From: Trachelipus rathkii
Taxonomy: Eukaryota; Arthropoda; Malacostraca; Isopoda; Trachelipodidae
NCBI GenBank assembly: GCA_015478945.1
Contig: JABUQX010095488.1
Location: 1-29,544 of the forward strand
Reading direction: 5' to 3'
Length of the DNA stretch: 29,544 bases
Part shown: positions 19,804 through 29,544 of the stretch, piece after piece
Numbering within the stretch: the first letter of the stretch is position 1
Layout: each line of letters begins with the position of its first letter
Notes under the pieces: model-generated
Told to the model about the DNA's origin: nothing
What the model saw: the letters and a program-made list of their open reading frames with translations, nothing else
The model's database searches: none
Program-made: the position numbers and the translations under genes

Positions 19804-20090
19804 GCTTCTTCACTACACTAAAAAATTATTCTTTTTAAAAACGGGAACCTAAACGGCGAATATTATAAAAAAATGCCACATTAACTACCCTCGAGTGTGC
19901 TACGATGCTACTGAAACTGAAACTTGAAAACGGTATAAATATAAGACATCGTTAAGTCGTATCTTGTTCGGAAACATGTCAGACGCATGGTGTTCATTTT
20001 TAGCGATTACAATTCCAATTGATTTTAATTTTATATAAACATTTTGAATAAATTCAAATTATAATAATATAATTGGAAAAGTAGCTGATA
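19804..20090. other. Short AT-rich spacer
   Basis: Sequence between the hAT start codon and the next transposon. It probably includes the remaining 5' part of the hAT, but no terminal repeat is visible. Confidence 0.4.
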
Positions 20091-20497
20091 ACACTGGTCA
20101 ACAGTGAAAAATTTTCCGAATTCAAAATTATTTCCTAATCATTTCAACATGGAGAAAACGAAAATGATCTTGAAAATTTCGAATTAGTTCGTCGTTTCCA
20201 GATATTGCCACTTATGAAATTTGGCGGTTGGTTTGGAATATTTCTGTGACTAATCATAATTGGTATTTTATTATTAGGAATAGAAGCACATAATAGTTAT
20301 GATTAATGTAATATATTAAAAGAATTTATGTAAAGTAATGAAATACATATATTACCTTTTAAAACACAATGTAAATATACAATCCTTCGGTATATGATGA
20401 GGCATGACAACGTTACAAATGTACAGACAGTAATTGGGAACCTACAGTTAGTTGGTCGTCTGTGCTAACATGTGGAATGCTGTGTATTTTCTTGTTA

Positions 20498-20634
20498 AAT
20501 ATATATATATATATATATATACTATACTATAATTGTTCAAATATATATATATATATATATTCTTCTTCTATATATACATATATATATATATATATACTAC
20601 ATAACTGATTCAAATATATATATATATATACCAT

Positions 20635-20688
<54 letters not shown>

Positions 20689-20690
20689 CT
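20498..20690. repeat. (TA)n block inside the transposon 5' region
   Basis: TA runs with islands CTATACTATAATTGTTCAA, TCTTCTTCT and CATAACTGATTCAA. It lies between the left TIR and the coding relic. Confidence 0.93.
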
Positions 20691-20760
20691 CCTATCTATA
20701 CTCTTATTTCGAAGTACATTCGGTTTAGTGATATCAATTTTGAGATTTAAAATAACGAGA

Positions 20761-22425
20761 ATGCCACAGCATTGTAAAAATTCGGCGGACAGTTTCTGTT
20801 ACGTGTGGTCTGGTTACTTTTCTGACCAAAAACGTCGGATTACTCCAATCATAAAGGCTGCATATCGCGCATATTTCGGTATCCAGGACAATATATGGGC
20901 TCTACACATTGTCTGCAATATATGTGCTGTGCGCCTACGCGGATAGATGAGCAAAACAATACATTCTTTGCTTTTTGCCATTCCAATGATTTGGAGGGAG
21001 CCCTCAAATCATGTAAATGATTGCTATTTATGATACCTCCCGTCAGTCATGGCATGTCAAGAAAAAAAAGGCGACTGTAAAGTACCCTAAAATCCCGTCA
21101 GCCATCCTACCAGTACCCCATGCAGACGGTTTGCCTATACCAATTCCTCCAGTACACTACAATCTGGAGTCAGACGTAGCTGAGGATTATGGAAGTGAGG
21201 AACCACCTTGTCCTTCCTCATCAAATGATCCGGATTTTGTGATTGACACTCAAGAATCTTGTTAGCCAAATTGTTTTGTCAAGCTGGATTAAATGATTTA
21301 ATTCGAGACCTAGACCTACCTAAAGTCAAATCAGAGCTTTTGGCATCAAGGCTTCAAGAAAGGAACATCCTAATACCTAATGTGAATCAATACTTTCAAA
21401 ATGAAAATTCTCTTGTTGCCTGTTGTGATGTGCCTGGTTTGATGAATGCTTTGCATTTAGAATACAAGCCAGAAGACTGGAGACTATTCATAGATTTTTC
21501 TAAGATAAGTTTAAAAGCTATATTTATACATTATGGCAATTCTCTTCCTTCAATTCCTATTGAACATTCTGTGCATATGAAAGAAACGTATGCAAATATG
21601 AAAGCACTTCTTATTGCAGTTAAAGACACCCACCATCTCTGGCACCTCTGTGGAGACTTCAAGGTCATCGCAATACTGTTAGACATGCAATTGAGATACA
21701 CCAAGTACTGCAGTTTCCTCTGTAACTTGGATTGTCGGGATAGGTCTTCTCATTACAAACGTAAGGTCTGGCCAGCTAGGGAAAATCTCTTGCCAGGTGA
21801 GAAAAATGTCAAAGCACTCCTCCTCTGGCAGACAAATAATTTTACCACCACACATCACGGCACCCCAGACTCATAAAAACCTGTTATTGAAGGAGCCAGA
21901 CCAGGGACCCAGAGAGGGTTTTCATTTCAGAAAGCATTTCCAAAATAGTGATGCCAAAGTTAAAGAAGAGCATCTTCGTTGGGCCCGCAAATTCGTATTA
22001 AGCTTCTTCTTAAGGATGTTAACTTTGAGCTAGTTCTTGCTGGCCACTGGCCATGAGAAAGCAGAATGGAAAGCATTTAAAGATGTTCATGGCTTCCTAG
22101 GAAATCGTAGGGTTGATAACCGTTGATGTGTGTGTGGATATGCTTCTGAAACACTATCGTGGTAAGATTTAACATCACTGCGGAATCAAAACACTCCTCA
22201 CAATTCACCTAGGACTTCTTCCCTGACAGCTGTGGCTCCGTGAGCGACGAACATGGTGAGCAGATTTCATCAAGATATATCTAAAATGGAAAGAAGGTAC
22301 AAGGTAAATGGAACACCTCCATGCTTGCGGACTATTGCTGGACAGTGACAAGAGACTCCCCAGAAACCATTCACAAGCGAGTAGCAAAGAGAATGTCATT
22401 CAAGAGATTAAACATTAAAATGTGA
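20761..22425 (+). pseudogene. Unclassified transposase-like protein, broken
   Basis: The start at 20761 is chosen because MPQHCKNSADSFCYVWSGYF is the usual N-terminus of a large arthropod family of uncharacterised proteins. Next come WALHIVCNICAVRLRG and, in other frames, IPMIWREPSNHVNDCY. C6, C14 and the CNIC pair could form a zinc-binding site, but the normal second Cys of the first pair is Trp (YVW). Then KIPSAILPVPHADGLPIPIP, an acidic linker, LNDLIRDLDLPKVKSELLAS (21285-21345), YKPEDWRLFIDFSKISLKAI (21462-21521), a clean stretch to DCRDRSSHYKRKVWPARENL (about 21731-21790), LPPHIT-type sequence, LLLKDVNFELVLAGH, KAEWKAFKDVHGFLGNRRVD, RFHQDISKMERRY, and near the end MLADYCWTVTRDSPE and KRMSFKRLNIKM before the stop at 22423. 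That covers the family's usual length (about 500 residues). At least six frame changes and stops. Its place between perfect TIRs supports a transposase role, which remains inference. Confidence 0.82.
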
Positions 22426-22768
22426 GGTTAATGATTATAATGACATGAAAAGTTAAACATTACACATAGGCAAAATATAATAATTAATGTCACAAAATTT
22501 ATTTACATTGTAGTTGTGTACTTATTTTATGATATTAAAGAGCTTCAACTGATATCTTTTCGATAGTTAGCATGTGAGTTCTATATTTATATTTAATATG
22601 TAATATCTTCAAAACCAGAGCTAATACATGAAATTATCCAAAATTAATTAACCGAGACAAGAGAACTTTGTACAGTTTTTTTTTGGAGCTAGGAAAATTT
22701 ACTTTCAATTACATTATGTTGACCAGTGTAATTCTCCAAATACCAAAAAAATAAAATGAAATAAATAA

Positions 22769-23187
<419 letters not shown>

Positions 23188-23429
23188 GAATGAATTAAAA
23201 TATTTTGTTGCTTTTAAGAGTATGCTGTTTTATGACGGTTTAATAACATATTTAAAAAAAACTATATACAATAACAGATCATTTATTGGAATGACCTTTC
23301 TCAAACTTTTAACAGTTAACAAGGCGAAAACTTTTCCTCTCTGTGTTTCTTTTGTGCTAGAAGAGGATGGTTTTGTCTAACCCTCTTCTATTTAGAAGGT
23401 GGAGTGCTGATACTGTTTTTGGGATATGA
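23188..23429. other. AT-rich flank of the Penelope-like relic
   Basis: Probably the 3' untranslated part of the minus-strand element to the right. The plus-strand open frame here (from 23186) has no recognisable motif. Confidence 0.4.
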
Positions 23430-23765
23430 TCTGATGTCATTCTGGTGATCTTTGGGGCAGCGATTTGGGTTAGGAGATTGTACTTTGAAAATGTTTTTGC
23501 AGATTTTCTGATTTTTGTGTTTGCAATATATTCACAGACCGATAGTTTTAATGTAATATTGATATGGTGGTTGTTGTTGAGTCTATGGTGTGCTAAGGCT
23601 GAGTTTTCATTGTGTGTGTTTAGATCGTATGTATGCTGGTATTTTCTGCGTTTGAAATCTATGGTTTCACCGAAATATTGATTGGTACAATTATTGCAGG
23701 GGATCTTGTATATGCATGGAGGGGACGTTTATTTTTGATTTCGGGGGGTTTTAGTAGTTTTAATA
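23430..23765 (-). pseudogene. Penelope-like element GIY-YIG endonuclease relic
   Basis: On the minus strand a single open frame reads CIYKIPCNNCTNQYFGETID, FKRRKYQHTYDLNTHNEN, SALAHHRLNNNHHINITLKL and SVCEYIANTKIRKSAKTFS. This is the GIY-YIG nuclease of Penelope-like retroelements: 'G(I/V)YKIPC..C...Y.GET...L..R...H' with the CxxC zinc-knuckle pair, the GET with its conserved Glu region, and 'NSAL..H....H.I'. The conserved Arg of the 'TR' position is represented by the RRK cluster. Upstream (23690-23765) the frame is broken. The reverse transcriptase that should lie further upstream (higher coordinates) is absent, so this is a 5'-truncated copy. The plus-strand open frame from 23445 is its antisense shadow. 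Confidence 0.83.
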
Positions 23766-23779
23766 TTTATATTATTTGA

Positions 23780-23867
23780 GGGAACTAGTTGTAAATGGGG
23801 TGGTAGTAATTTTTGTATGTGATGGTGGTTTATGTTTGGGATGGGGATATACTTACAACTAGTTCCC
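23780..23867. repeat. Inverted repeat GGGAACTAGTTGTAA, 15-bp arms
   Basis: GGGAACTAGTTGTAA (23780-23794) and TTACAACTAGTTCCC (23853-23867) are perfect inverted copies separated by 58 bp. The right arm directly abuts the (ATT)n tract and the left arm abuts the Penelope-like relic. Confidence 0.88.
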
Positions 23868-23985
<118 letters not shown>

Positions 23986-24824
23986 GTGTTATCAAAATAT
24001 TGTTGTACTTATGTTACACACAAGTAATAAAAAATTAAAAGTACCTTTAAAGGTTAAGGAGTTGCAATGAGAAAATGCCTCGTCTGTGATCATTAATCAT
24101 TGGATAATTTATAGCGAATTATTAAAATTATAGATATGTACATTGTCAAATATATAATAGAAGATAGATGATACAAATAGTAAAATTTATTAATATTTTT
24201 TAACTAATAATATTTTTAATAACTAATATTAGCAACAATTTTTGTACTAGTGGTAAGATGTTATAGTGAGATCTCTGATGCTTGTTTTTATATTTTTTAG
24301 TGTCTCAGTGTCTTAATTAATCTTACGTATATCTGATAATTCTAAATGAGAAGTTAAATATTTTAAACATTTTAATGAATAAACTCTTTTTGAGATAACT
24401 TATTAATATCAATGTTTTATATATTTTTATCATTTCATTGCAGGTTTGCGTTTTAATAACCTATAGTTAGCTCATAAGAATAATAAATTTCGTTTTATAT
24501 TAGCAATTATTTTAACTTTATATTTAGATTTTACGATTGAATAGTGTTTCAAGTTTAGTTTATTTTTATTGTGGGCATTATTTTAGCTTCAGTTTCATAC
24601 TTTTAGTTGGTTTAGTTTTTAGGCCTACAGTTGCTTGCATTTCATTGTATTGACTGTACAATAATATGTGAGGTTTGTGTAGATTTGAGATTTTAATGCA
24701 CTTTACCAACGTCTGTGGCTTACAATCTAATTTTGAATCCGTGGAATTATCATATCTCTAACTCCCACCATAACCTTTTTCACCTGCCTGAAACCCAGAG
24801 AGCTTAGGATTCATTCTCTAACTC

Positions 24825-24828
<4 letters not shown>
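23986..24828. other. Unassigned AT-rich sequence
   Basis: No open frame with recognisable motifs, no tandem repeat and no element end seen. It could be unique intergenic or intronic DNA. Confidence 0.45.
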
Positions 24829-24893
<65 letters not shown>

Positions 24894-24916
24894 TATATAT
24901 ATATATAAATTCTATT

Positions 24917-24948
<32 letters not shown>

Positions 24949-24960
24949 CATATATATAAC
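24829..24960. repeat. (TA)n microsatellite, interrupted
   Basis: TA runs with CTATA, AATTCTATTTGA and GCATATATAACAACAACA islands. Its right edge lies just before the second LINE copy. Confidence 0.95.
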
Positions 24961-25029
24961 AACAACATATATACTACTGTAACTATAATATCTAAGGCTA
25001 TTCTGTTTCATTTTGAAGAAAGAATGGCG

Positions 25030-26745
25030 ATATGTATCTGGCGCCATTCAGGCTTTAGCAGTGCCTATCGGGAGGGTAAAATTTTCGTTATCCTCTCACA
25101 AATTTTCACTTAGCCAGGAATCGTTGCAAGTATATTATTAGACGAGCAAAGCGTACCTTCACTAAACTGAAAGAGCGCTACTGAAAACTCTTTCTGGCCT
25201 CTTGCCAAAAACAATCTTTACTAAAATCTAAATCTGCCTTTCCCACCCTATTGCCCTATTATTCCCTCTGATGATTCTGCTACTAATACTCCAGCTGAAA
25301 AGGCAAATCTCTTTGACCCAATATTATCCTATAATTCAACCCTGAATGATTGTGGCAATCATCCTTCTACTCCTTCTTATCTCACGTGTTCTATGAATTT
25401 ATTACATTTGATTACATTTATTACATTTATTACATTTGATTACATTTGATATAGTGCATAAACTTCAGAAATCTATGAAAGTTAGCAAGGCAAGCAACCC
25501 CCCGGATAGCATTCTCTAGAAATTTTGGGGGAATGTATTTCTGAGTTAATGCCGGTCCTCGTTCAGCTCTACTCTTTATGCCTCGATACTAGAAATTTTC
25601 CTCAGTGTTGGAAGCCATGTGCCATGTTTAACTGCTCCCCATGCTCTCCACACTCTGAATTCAACCTATTTCGAAAAAAAGAAGGCCAATCTGATCCTAA
25701 AACATTCACTTTATTCTGTCAACAATCTTTGAAGAACTACTCTAATATAATTTCTTAGATAATCTGGAATCTCATTAACTTCATTCTGATCATCAGTATG
25801 CCTATCGGCGCTAGAGGTTTACTAGTGATAAACTTTTCTATTTCATTGATTTATGATTTTCTGCCCTTAAACACTATTGGGAGTCTTATGTGGTGGTGCT
25901 TTACATGTCCAAGATATTTGAGCGGGTGTGCCATGTTTTACTGCTTTCCAAGCTCTCCCTGCTCTTTGAGTTTCCTCCTTCTCTTTGATTATTTAAATTT
26001 AGCTTTCTTTCTATTCGTTTCATATCGGCTGTTGTTGATGAGGAGACTTCTTCCTTTCTTATTAATTGTGGTGCTCTTCAGGGTTCAGTCTTATTTCTTT
26101 TTTATTTCTTTCAGTGGTTTTCCCGCTTCTCCTTTTGACCACATAAGCATTCATGGCCTTGACATAAACAAAAAAATGTCTTAGAAACTTCATATCAAAG
26201 CAGACTGCCTCGAAGAAGCTGAGAGTTCTGTTTAAACCCTGATATTTTTTTTCTTCTCAGTTACTCCAACTATTCAAGGGTCTCATTCTTCCTTATGTGG
26301 AGTATTGTTCCCTTATCTATGGGGGATCAGGTTTCACCCGTCTTTTGGATAGGGTTGAGTTAAAGACCAAAAGGTTTATAAACTATCCAGTACTTTTCAG
26401 TTCACTTGACCCTTTATCTTTACGGCGTGACGTTGGAGCTTTGTTTCTTTTCTATACGTACTACAGTGGCAAATGCTCAAGAGGACTGATCACTTTTATG
26501 CCACCATCTTTACGATGCTCTCATTGCACAAAGGGTGCAATGTCTGCACATGAATTTTGTATGGACATTGGTAACTCCCGGTGTATCTGCTGTGGTTCAT
26601 CCTTCTTTCCAGCCACCTGTGTTTGTGTTCTGCGAAATTATCTTCCATTTTTTGTGTTTCCTACTGAATTTAATATTCCTCACTTTAAAGTTTGCGTTCG
26701 TGCTTACCTTAGAAGTTTGAAGTAGGTGGGCATTGTAGAGGTTTT
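25030..26745 (+). pseudogene. LINE ORF2 relic, copy 2 (YADD region deleted)
   Basis: More of the protein survives here than in the 9-kb copy. In order: ARNRCKYIIRRAKRTFTKLK (from 25113, the linker after the endonuclease), EKANLFDPILSYNSTLNDCG (25298-25357), SMKVSKASNPPDSIL (about 25475-25519), ECISELMPVLVQLYSLCLDT and RNFPQCWKPCAMF (25528-25630), QSDPKTFTLF (about 25688), 'FISAVVDEE' (about 26018), QGSVLF (about 26079-26096), KLRVLF (about 26216-26232), a broken form of 'LILPYVEYCSLIYGGSGFTR' (26282-26340), FINYPVLFSSLDPLSLRRDV (26371-26430) and LFLFYTYYSGKCSRG (26440-26485). This is the finger-palm-thumb order of a Jockey/CR1-type RT. Relative to copy 1, about 225 bp including the YADD are missing near 26105-26150. 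Many indels; inactive. Confidence 0.87.
25397..25450. repeat. Short tandem repeat ATTACATTT(G)
   Basis: Six copies of ATTACATTT with optional G lie inside the LINE relic, in the linker before the RT domain. They break the frame there. Confidence 0.9.
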
Positions 26746-27800
26746 TATTGTACTGATAATTTTATTATTATTTTATACACTCTCCTTTAAAAGGGTTCTG
26801 TCCGTGAACGGTGGTGATAATTGTAAAAAAATTTGAATGCCCACCCACTTCAGATTAAAAAGGACGAGAGAATGAACTGTATGCAGAAGAGCTACTTTTA
26901 TATAGAAGGAAAAATTGAATACTGAGAGAAAATGTAATGTGGAAATGTATTCTGCAGCTCAGAAGTGACTGGATAAAAGATCATATTACCACAGCGGACA
27001 ATTTTTATTTTATAGATCTCTACCCTGAAATTGAAAAAAGGCGTTCCAGCAGACGATGCAGGGGTGTTAGATTGTAAAGGTCTACTTTCTCGAGTAATTA
27101 TGGCTCTAGTAATTAAAGAAAGAGAAGAGGGTCAATGGTACATCGTAAATTTAGAATTGTAGATCATAGAATGACAATTTTTAATAGCTCTTTAAGTCAT
27201 AGACTCTGCTCCTTAAAACATGAGTTCTTTGTTCAATACAAGGACAGATGAAACTCTTATATAGCTGGAATAACTGTGAATAGGTAAAGTAAAAATATAA
27301 TAAATAAACAGAACCACTTGCTCCTTAAAGTTGCCCTAAATGACCACTGTGAGATGAGGCTTCCAAGAAAAGGTATTGTTTCTGCTAAGTTCAATAATAT
27401 TTATTTTGTTAGCAAGAAAAAGACGCTGTTGTTAAATGAGATAAGAAATTTTTAAATTGTTTTTAAGTTGGAGAAACACCATCCAGGTCAGGAGTATAAG
27501 AATTTGAAAAGAGACAATTTTAAATGCAAAGAAAGTCTCGACCAGCGCATAACATGATGATGTAAGATAAACAAAGAGAAAGTTAGATGTTATTAAGAAA
27601 AAGCGAAAGATGAAACTGGAAAAAATGGGCTTAAATAAAAGCTTTATCAATTGAACCAACTGTACGGATAAGAGTAAGAAAAGATTTATGTAAGACATTA
27701 ATTAAAAATACTTTAAGCAAACTTCTAAGCAGTTAGCTGTTCCGAGGTGCTTTCAGAACATGTACAACACCTTAGATGATATTTCTAAAATTCTGAAATT
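26746..27800. other. Unassigned AT-rich sequence
   Basis: 26746-26830 is probably the LINE 3' tail (ATTATTATTTTATACACTC, GTTCTGTCCGTGAACGG). Beyond it, broken plus-strand frames (for example SDWIKDHITTADNFYFIDLY near 26970-27026) look coding-like but match nothing I know. Confidence 0.4.
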
Positions 27801-27809
27801 TTAAACTTA

Positions 27810-28010
27810 TATTTCGTCCCTTCTTGTATAAAGTATGAATCGTTTATTTGGGGTCTTTCCCCTCATATAATTCTTGGAAAGACGGATAGAATCCAAGGTT
27901 TTTCGCTTGTTCATCTTGCTCACTTTCAATGACTTTCTGGAACTGTTAATAACTAGCTGATAATAACTGCTCATCTTTATTTTCATGTACCATGCTTTCA
28001 AATACTCTTA
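27810..28010 (+). pseudogene. Possible LINE C-terminal fragment
   Basis: One plus-strand frame gives YESFIWGLSPHIILGKTDRI followed by QGFSLVHLAHFQ. This resembles the 'EY.SHIWG.S.H..L..LDRIQ.R..RLI' block of Jockey/CR1-like LINE ORF2 and corresponds to 'MEYCSLIYGGSGFTRLLDRV' in the copy at 26297. Only about 40 residues support it, and the downstream LSLFYRY block is not visible. It could be chance. Confidence 0.4.
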
Positions 28011-28667
28011 TTCCGTAATTAAAACATTAATTAACAATTTCTGAAGAAAAAGAAAATTAATTCAAAATAAATTTTAAAAATTTTCGGATACTGACAGACA
28101 CATTTCAGTAATAAAATGTTGCTCCTAATTTGATAATTTTGCTGCATCATGAAATCTTTTACCTCCTGCATTGAATATTTAATAGCAATTATGGTTTATT
28201 CTGTATATCTTTCAAATTTATAAATTGCATCTATTACCAAGAATAATGTTTCATTTGCAAACTCATAAGATTTAAAAGATTTCCAGATTAACTTTTGCTT
28301 TTTAATTTTAAGTTCTACAAATTAATCTTGATGAAATATATAAATTGCTCTTCTTATTACCAAATACTCGTATATAATTGGCAGTAAAATATAATTAAAC
28401 TTTATTATTGGATTGTTCTCTCACGTCTTACTTCTTAGGGTCAGAGCTACACAAAGGTGCAAAAAATACGTTTTAATAACACGAAGCACAGGGTAATAAG
28501 ACTTAAATACAGAATTAGTCAGAGAGATAAATACAATAATATTCAACATTACATTTAAAAATACTGTATTTTTTCATATTACAAGAGTTCAAGGGTAACA
28601 TTCCATTTTATATGAAGTATTTGCTCTTATGTCTTTTTGGAATGGGAGCCTTCAGTTATATCCCTTG
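28011..28667. other. Unassigned AT-rich sequence
   Basis: No motif, tandem repeat or element end recognised on either strand. Confidence 0.45.
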
Positions 28668-28707
<40 letters not shown>

Positions 28708-28773
28708 ATAATATATATATATTATATATATATATAATATAATATATATATATATAGTATATATATATATATT

Positions 28774-28847
<74 letters not shown>
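28668..28847. repeat. (TA)n microsatellite with AATATAATAA islands
   Basis: TA runs with palindromic islands (AATATAATAATATATATATATT type), then a pure run ending at 28847. Confidence 0.95.
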
Positions 28848-28850
<3 letters not shown>

Positions 28851-28892
28851 CGGGGAGGGTGAGGGGGGGGGGAGCAGGGGGTCCAGGGGGCA
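28851..28892 (+). other. G-rich run, possible G-quadruplex
   Basis: CGGGGAGGGTGAGGG followed by a long G run, then GGGGG at 28877 and 28886. Five G tracts of three or more lie within about 40 bp directly beside (TA)n. This satisfies the usual G-quadruplex pattern on the plus strand. No function is implied. Confidence 0.7.
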
Positions 28893-29544
28893 GCTTGGCT
28901 CCATAGAGTGTTTACTCTCTTCTCAAAAGCAACACACTCTTTCTTGCGATGCAGAGAGTTTTAGAGTACAGATCTACCTCATATGGCTTCATTTCCTACG
29001 TACTAAAAGGAACAAGCTAAAACATATTAAATTCTATATTTTGTGTTCAGCCGGATTCTCAATTCCTTATTAACTGTTTAAGGTTCTAAATAACATTGAA
29101 ATTATCATTCCGTGACGCCACTCTATAATTCTTAATTCAACACTGCCTCAGTGTAAAGTTATAAGTAGTAGGGCCCATGGATTGCAGGGAATTGCGGTCA
29201 TATAATATAACACAAAGTGATAGTGTGTTTAGGAGCACTTGTAAGAATGATGCAAGCTTAGAAACCTTTCCATTGAAGAAAATACCGCCACACAGAAAAG
29301 CGCTTTTCAGTTGCATTCAGCGGCATGTAAGTCCGTCATTCATCATGGCTATATTATTGGAAGTAGTCTGCTATGTTAGAGCCAGTTGTAAATGCTTTCC
29401 CAATCCAAGACTTGGATATCGTCAAATTGTAGCACATTCAACACATTGTGGAAATGGTTAGGAACCATCGGAAAGATGGAAGAAAAAATCACCTATTAAG
29501 TGTTAAAAGAAGCTAATCAAATCGCCGAGCAACTGGGACTTGAT
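28893..29544. other. Unassigned right edge, possible transposase fragment
   Basis: 28893-29110 has nothing recognised. In 29177-29461 a 94-residue plus-strand frame contains ETFPLKKIPPHRKALFSCIQ, then FPNPRLGYRQ. The spacing of 'PP...AL...I.R' and 'P.P...G' weakly recalls the C-terminal block of some arthropod transposon proteins, but it is too weak to name. The window ends soon after, so any element may continue. Confidence 0.3.

Larger units (their letters stand above)
20091..22729 (+). mobile_element. DNA transposon with 13-bp TIRs ACACTGGTCAACA
   Basis: ACACTGGTCAACA at 20091-20103 is exactly repeated in inverted form, TGTTGACCAGTGT, at 22717-22729. The pair brackets one broken plus-strand protein (20761-22425) and nothing else except a (TA)n expansion at 20498-20688. 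If the outermost A/T is counted outside, the flanks read TAA on both sides (20089-20091 and 22729-22731), a possible 3-bp target duplication. A 2.6-kb element with short TIRs around a single large gene is the layout of an autonomous cut-and-paste transposon. I cannot place it in a named superfamily. Confidence 0.78.

Noticed and set aside
23445..23681. Plus-strand 78-residue hydrophobic open frame
   Set aside because: It is the antisense shadow of the Penelope-like GIY-YIG relic.

Overview
The window looks like repeat-dominated nuclear DNA from an animal, most likely an arthropod and possibly a crustacean. It is very AT-rich, has many long (TA)n tracts, and carries no bacterial-type gene organisation. 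Every coding stretch I recognise is a decayed transposable-element relic. The arthropod/crustacean placement is an inference: it rests on remembered similarity of the LINE, DUF4817-type and 'unclassified transposase' relics to copies common in arthropod genomes. I see no host gene with convincing exons, no canonical tRNA or rRNA gene and no CRISPR array.

Layout from left to right. 129-2575 is a head-to-tail array of eight units of about 310 bp. Each unit holds a tRNA-like segment (A-box-like and B-box-like motifs followed by a T run). 2590-3000 is a minus-strand LINE reverse-transcriptase C-terminal relic. 3255-5615 is a second satellite of about 120-bp monomers with an embedded GGCTCC hexamer run. 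6154-7103 is a broken DUF4817/Tc1-mariner-like transposase. 7405-8690 is a minus-strand hAT element with GCGGAT subterminal repeats. 8957-9930 is a LINE reverse transcriptase with a visible YADD. 9985-10885 is mostly (TA)n. 10886-11615 is an internally deleted ZMYM1-type hAT element with matching ends. 11720-12290 is an unassigned, relatively GC-rich stretch. 12490-16340 is a compound satellite built on CTATTGAT repeats and a longer module; it turns around in an inverted repeat near 15.6 kb.

The right half holds a LINE tail (17435-17650), a Charlie/Buster-like hAT element (17668-19803, minus strand), and a DNA transposon at 20091-22729. That transposon has perfect 13-bp terminal inverted repeats and a nearly complete but broken protein. 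It is followed by long (TA)n, a Penelope-like element GIY-YIG endonuclease relic (minus strand, 23430-23765), an (ATT)n tract, a second copy of the 9-kb LINE (25030-26745), unassigned AT-rich DNA, a last (TA)n block with an adjacent G-rich run, and an unassigned end.

Nothing here works together as a pathway. The region is a nest of dead mobile elements and tandem repeats. The most interesting items are the tRNA-like tandem array, the terminal-inverted-repeat transposon whose protein I cannot assign to a named superfamily, and the inverted compound satellite. Nearly all coding relics are broken by single-base indels, which could be true decay or uncorrected long-read error.
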